A stretch of DNA of 17,068 nucleotides from RUG11462 sp051877275 (lineage in GTDB: Bacteria; Bacillota; Clostridia; Oscillospirales; Acutalibacteraceae), in contig JBJEIS010000064.1 of NCBI GenBank assembly GCA_051877275.1, positions 1-17,068 on the forward strand, in the 5' to 3' direction. This document shows positions 15,599 through 17,068 of this stretch, one piece after another. The translations under genes were made by a program, and so were the position numbers. Position 1 is the first letter of the stretch; every line of letters begins with the position of its first letter. A model generated the notes under the pieces. It made no database searches. It was not told the DNA's origin and saw nothing but the letters and a program-made list of their open reading frames with translations.

Positions 15599-16399
15599 TT
15601 GCAGGAATCAAAATATATAACCATAACGTCAAAAAGGAAAAAAGTCGTAATTGATGTCAATTCAATCGTTTATATCCTTATGAAAAGAAAAGACGCCGAA
15701 ATTCACGTTAAAGGCGGCAACGTATACGTAACAAGAGCGTCGCTTTTGGAACTCTCAAAAGAGCTTGGCGATAATTTCATTGAGGTGCGCCGAGGTTGTA
15801 CCGTATCCGTAAAGGCGATACACAATATTAATAAAAAGGTCAATCTCAACAACGGCGAGTCGCTCGATTATACCGTGCGGAAGAAAAAAGAACTCATCAA
15901 ACAGCTGCGCGAAAAGCAGAGAATAATTATCAACGGCTTTTCGGGGAAGAATGTACCGACCACTGCGGAACAATACCGCAAAATATACTCAAGCTTTGAA
16001 AATATGCCGTTTGCGTTTACAGATATCGAGATGGTGTTTAACGATGAGAGTCACGCTGTGGACTGGATTTTCAGATACGGAAACGACGCGCTTTCAAAGC
16101 TTGAGAACATATCGCTTGAAAAGCTTATCGGCAGTTCGTTTGGCAGTCTGTTTTCAAATATGGATTCAAAATGGCTGCGTTGCTATGAACGTGCTACTCT
16201 GTTCGGCGAAACGCTCGAAACAATGGATTACAGCCCCGAAGTAGACAAATATCTGAAAATAATATGTTTTCCGACCTTTACAGGTCATTGCGGCTGCATT
16301 CTTTTCGATATCAATGAAATTAAATTCACCAAAAACAGCGATGACGCCGACAAAACATTGCTGTACTATTTCGGAATGCCGATAAAAACAGATAACTGA
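15599..16399 (+). CDS. LytTR-family DNA-binding regulator with C-terminal PAS-like domain
   Basis: The 266-residue protein has a LytTR DNA-binding domain at its N-terminus (about 5-102; YITITSKRKKVVIDV, YILMKRKDAEIHVKGG, FIEVRRGCTVSVKAI) and a PAS-like sensor at its C-terminus (about 118-235; NMPFAFTDIEMVF, DWIFRYGNDALSKLE, LIGSSFGSLF, then KYLKIICFP and ILFDINEIKF). There is no receiver domain and no membrane segment, so it is probably a one-component cytosolic regulator sensing a small molecule through PAS; the ligand is unknown. This domain order is the reverse of most LytTR regulators, where the sensor precedes LytTR. TTG 15599 is preferred because GAGGTG lies 6 bases upstream; GTG 15590 is an alternative with a poor ribosome site. 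TGTTCC direct repeats with LytTR-like spacing lie 100 bases downstream, before the surface-protein promoter. Confidence 0.85.
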   Translation: MQESKYITITSKRKKVVIDVNSIVYILMKRKDAEIHVKGGNVYVTRASLLELSKELGDNFIEVRRGCTVSVKAIHNINKKVNLNNGESLDYTVRKKKELIKQLREKQRIIINGFSGKNVPTTAEQYRKIYSSFENMPFAFTDIEMVFNDESHAVDWIFRYGNDALSKLENISLEKLIGSSFGSLFSNMDSKWLRCYERATLFGETLETMDYSPEVDKYLKIICFPTFTGHCGCILFDINEIKFTKNSDDADKTLLYYFGMPIKTDN

Positions 16400-16419
16400 A
16401 CATTTTTATATATAATTTG

Positions 16420-16489
16420 ATATGCCGCAAGGGCTGTTATTACCGTATTTATTGTGCTAAAACGGAAATCCATAGTGCTTGCGGCATAT
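16420..16489 (+). repeat. Perfect 12-bp inverted repeat after the LytTR gene
   Basis: ATATGCCGCAAG (16420-16431) and CTTGCGGCATAT (16478-16489) are exact reverse complements. Inside lies a second stem, CCGT.TTT (from 16443) with AAAACGG, around an 8-base loop. It begins 20 bases past the stop codon and may end or stabilise the lytTR transcript, though no clean T-tract follows. It also insulates the next promoter. Confidence 0.55.
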
Positions 16490-16494
16490 ATTAT

Positions 16495-16553
16495 GTCGTT
16501 TTGTTCCGTTTGGTGTGTCGCTTTGTTCCATTTAATGCATTTATGTTCCAAAA
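16495..16553 (+). promoter_or_regulatory. Three direct repeats, candidate LytTR operator
   Basis: GTCGTTTTGTTCCGTTT (16495-16511) recurs as GTCGCTTTGTTCCATTT (16517-16533), 15 of 17 identical and 22 bp apart. A third, weaker copy centred on TGTTCC (16544-16549) follows 20 bp later. LytTR regulators such as AgrA, ComE and VirR bind short direct repeats about 21-22 bp apart (two helical turns), usually just upstream of the -35. The last copy ends 7 bases before TTGACA. The regulator gene is adjacent. Confidence 0.6.
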
Positions 16554-16556
16554 AGC

Positions 16557-16586
16557 TTGACATTTATTTAAGGAATATGTTATTAT
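16557..16586 (+). promoter_or_regulatory. Promoter of the surface-protein gene
   Basis: TTGACA (16557-16562, perfect) and TATTAT (16581-16586) are 18 bases apart. The leader would be about 135 bases. The repeats at 16495-16553 abut it upstream. Confidence 0.7.
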
Positions 16587-16655
16587 ACATTTGATAATTT
16601 TTAATGTGTATTGTTATGTCCAAATTTCCCCCAACAGTACATATCAACTTAAACG

Positions 16656-16696
16656 CCTTTTTTCGTCTGCGGGCATATTGCAAACGAAAAAAACGG
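16656..16696 (+). other. Hairpin in the surface-protein mRNA leader
   Basis: TTTTTTCGT (16658-16666) pairs with ACGAAAAAA (16684-16692); TGC/GCA inside and CC/GG outside can lengthen the stem. It ends about 20 bases before the AAGGAGGAG ribosome site. It could protect the mRNA or affect translation; it lacks the trailing T run of a terminator. Confidence 0.35.
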
Positions 16697-16726
16697 CTGC
16701 GCATTTCATTTTAAGGAGGAGTCTTA

Positions 16727-17068
16727 ATGACAAGGAAACTCAAAAGACCACTCGCATTTTTGCTGTCATTAACGATGATTATGACAATGTTCATGAACAT
16801 TACATCTGTTATGACGGTAAGTGCGGAAACAACAACAAATCCAATGACACCGTTAGCCCCGGCAAAGGGCACCGGCACGTCGGATGCCCCGTATGAAATC
16901 AGTACGGCGGCACAGCTTTACTGGTTTGCAGGGCTTGTAAACGGCGATGCAAGCGTGTGCGACTATGATGAAACGAATAAACCGAACGGCACACAGCAGA
17001 ACACAGCCGCTTGTGCAAAGCTCACGGCGAATATTGTCGTAAACACAGGCGATGTTGCAGGCTGTGAC
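16727..17068 (+). CDS. Secreted cell-surface protein, N-terminal fragment (cut by window end)
   Basis: ATG 16727 follows the strong site AAGGAGGAG. The first 114 codons are open to the window edge. Residues 1-33 form a signal peptide (MTRKLKRP, a hydrophobic core rich in Leu/Met, then VSA|ET). After a Thr/Pro-rich linker comes GTGTSDAPYEISTAAQLYWFAGLVNG and later AACAKLTANIVVN, the opening pattern of GLUG-motif and related repetitive surface proteins of gut Firmicutes, which often run to a thousand residues or more. Function is probably adhesion or surface display; nothing catalytic is visible in this part. G/C-ending codons (ACG, GCG, GGC) are commoner than in the phosphatase gene upstream. 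It is the likely target of the neighbouring LytTR-PAS regulator. Confidence 0.75.
   Translation, partial: MTRKLKRPLAFLLSLTMIMTMFMNITSVMTVSAETTTNPMTPLAPAKGTGTSDAPYEISTAAQLYWFAGLVNGDASVCDYDETNKPNGTQQNTAACAKLTANIVVNTGDVAGCD

Noticed and set aside
16495..16553. CRISPR-like array
   Set aside because: Only three short, imperfect repeats at 20-22 bp period; no spacers of CRISPR size and no cas gene. Promoter position fits an operator.
16591..16896. Plus-strand open frame of about 100 codons in the surface-protein leader
   Set aside because: It runs out of frame across the real start at 16727, which has a strong ribosome site and encodes a signal peptide.

Overview
The window looks like chromosomal DNA of a low-to-moderate-GC Firmicute of the class Clostridia, probably a gut Oscillospiraceae/Ruminococcus-type organism. 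The grounds are strong AGGAGG-type ribosome sites, TTGAAA/TATAAT-type promoters, A/T-rich codon use, a GPH sugar symporter paired with an AraC regulator, and a secreted protein ending in a Lys-rich Fn3-like domain of the kind seen in ruminococci. This assignment is an inference from sequence style; no rRNA is present.

Region 1 (1-6540) is a sugar-use locus. A minus-strand AraC regulator, cut by the window's left edge, diverges from a plus-strand operon: GPH-type sugar:cation symporter, GH78 (alpha-L-rhamnosidase family) enzyme, ROK sugar kinase and GH1 6-phospho-beta-glucosidase, closed by a strong two-way terminator. None of the enzymes has a signal peptide. The gene set reads as a cytosolic route: import an intact rhamnosyl-beta-glucoside, remove rhamnose, phosphorylate the exposed glucose, and hydrolyse the phospho-beta-glucoside. 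The substrate is inferred, not shown.

Region 2 (6598-15137) is a phosphate-linked block. On the minus strand ppk1 (polyphosphate kinase) and pfkA (phosphofructokinase) form a likely operon. Divergent from them is a 1626-residue secreted metallophosphoesterase with tandem N-terminal jelly-roll-like domains, a lamin-tail domain, a choice-of-anchor-I beta-propeller and a Lys-rich tail. Between the two sides lie four TTAnnn hexamers at 10-11 bp period, a good candidate PHO box. It sits just upstream of a near-consensus ppk1 promoter and overlaps the -35 position of a phosphatase promoter. This suggests phosphate-starvation control of both sides.

Region 3 (15138-17068) has a different feel and is richer in G/C codons. 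An intergenic stretch carries a candidate structured RNA (long hairpin with five G:U pairs inside an enclosing stem). A strong promoter then drives a LytTR-PAS regulator gene. After a 12-bp inverted repeat come three TGTTCC-centred direct repeats at 20-22 bp period directly upstream of a TTGACA/TATTAT promoter. That promoter drives the start of a large secreted surface protein, cut by the right edge. The repeat geometry fits LytTR binding sites, so regulator, operator and target appear to lie side by side.

No CRISPR array, tRNA, rRNA, transposase or phage gene was seen.
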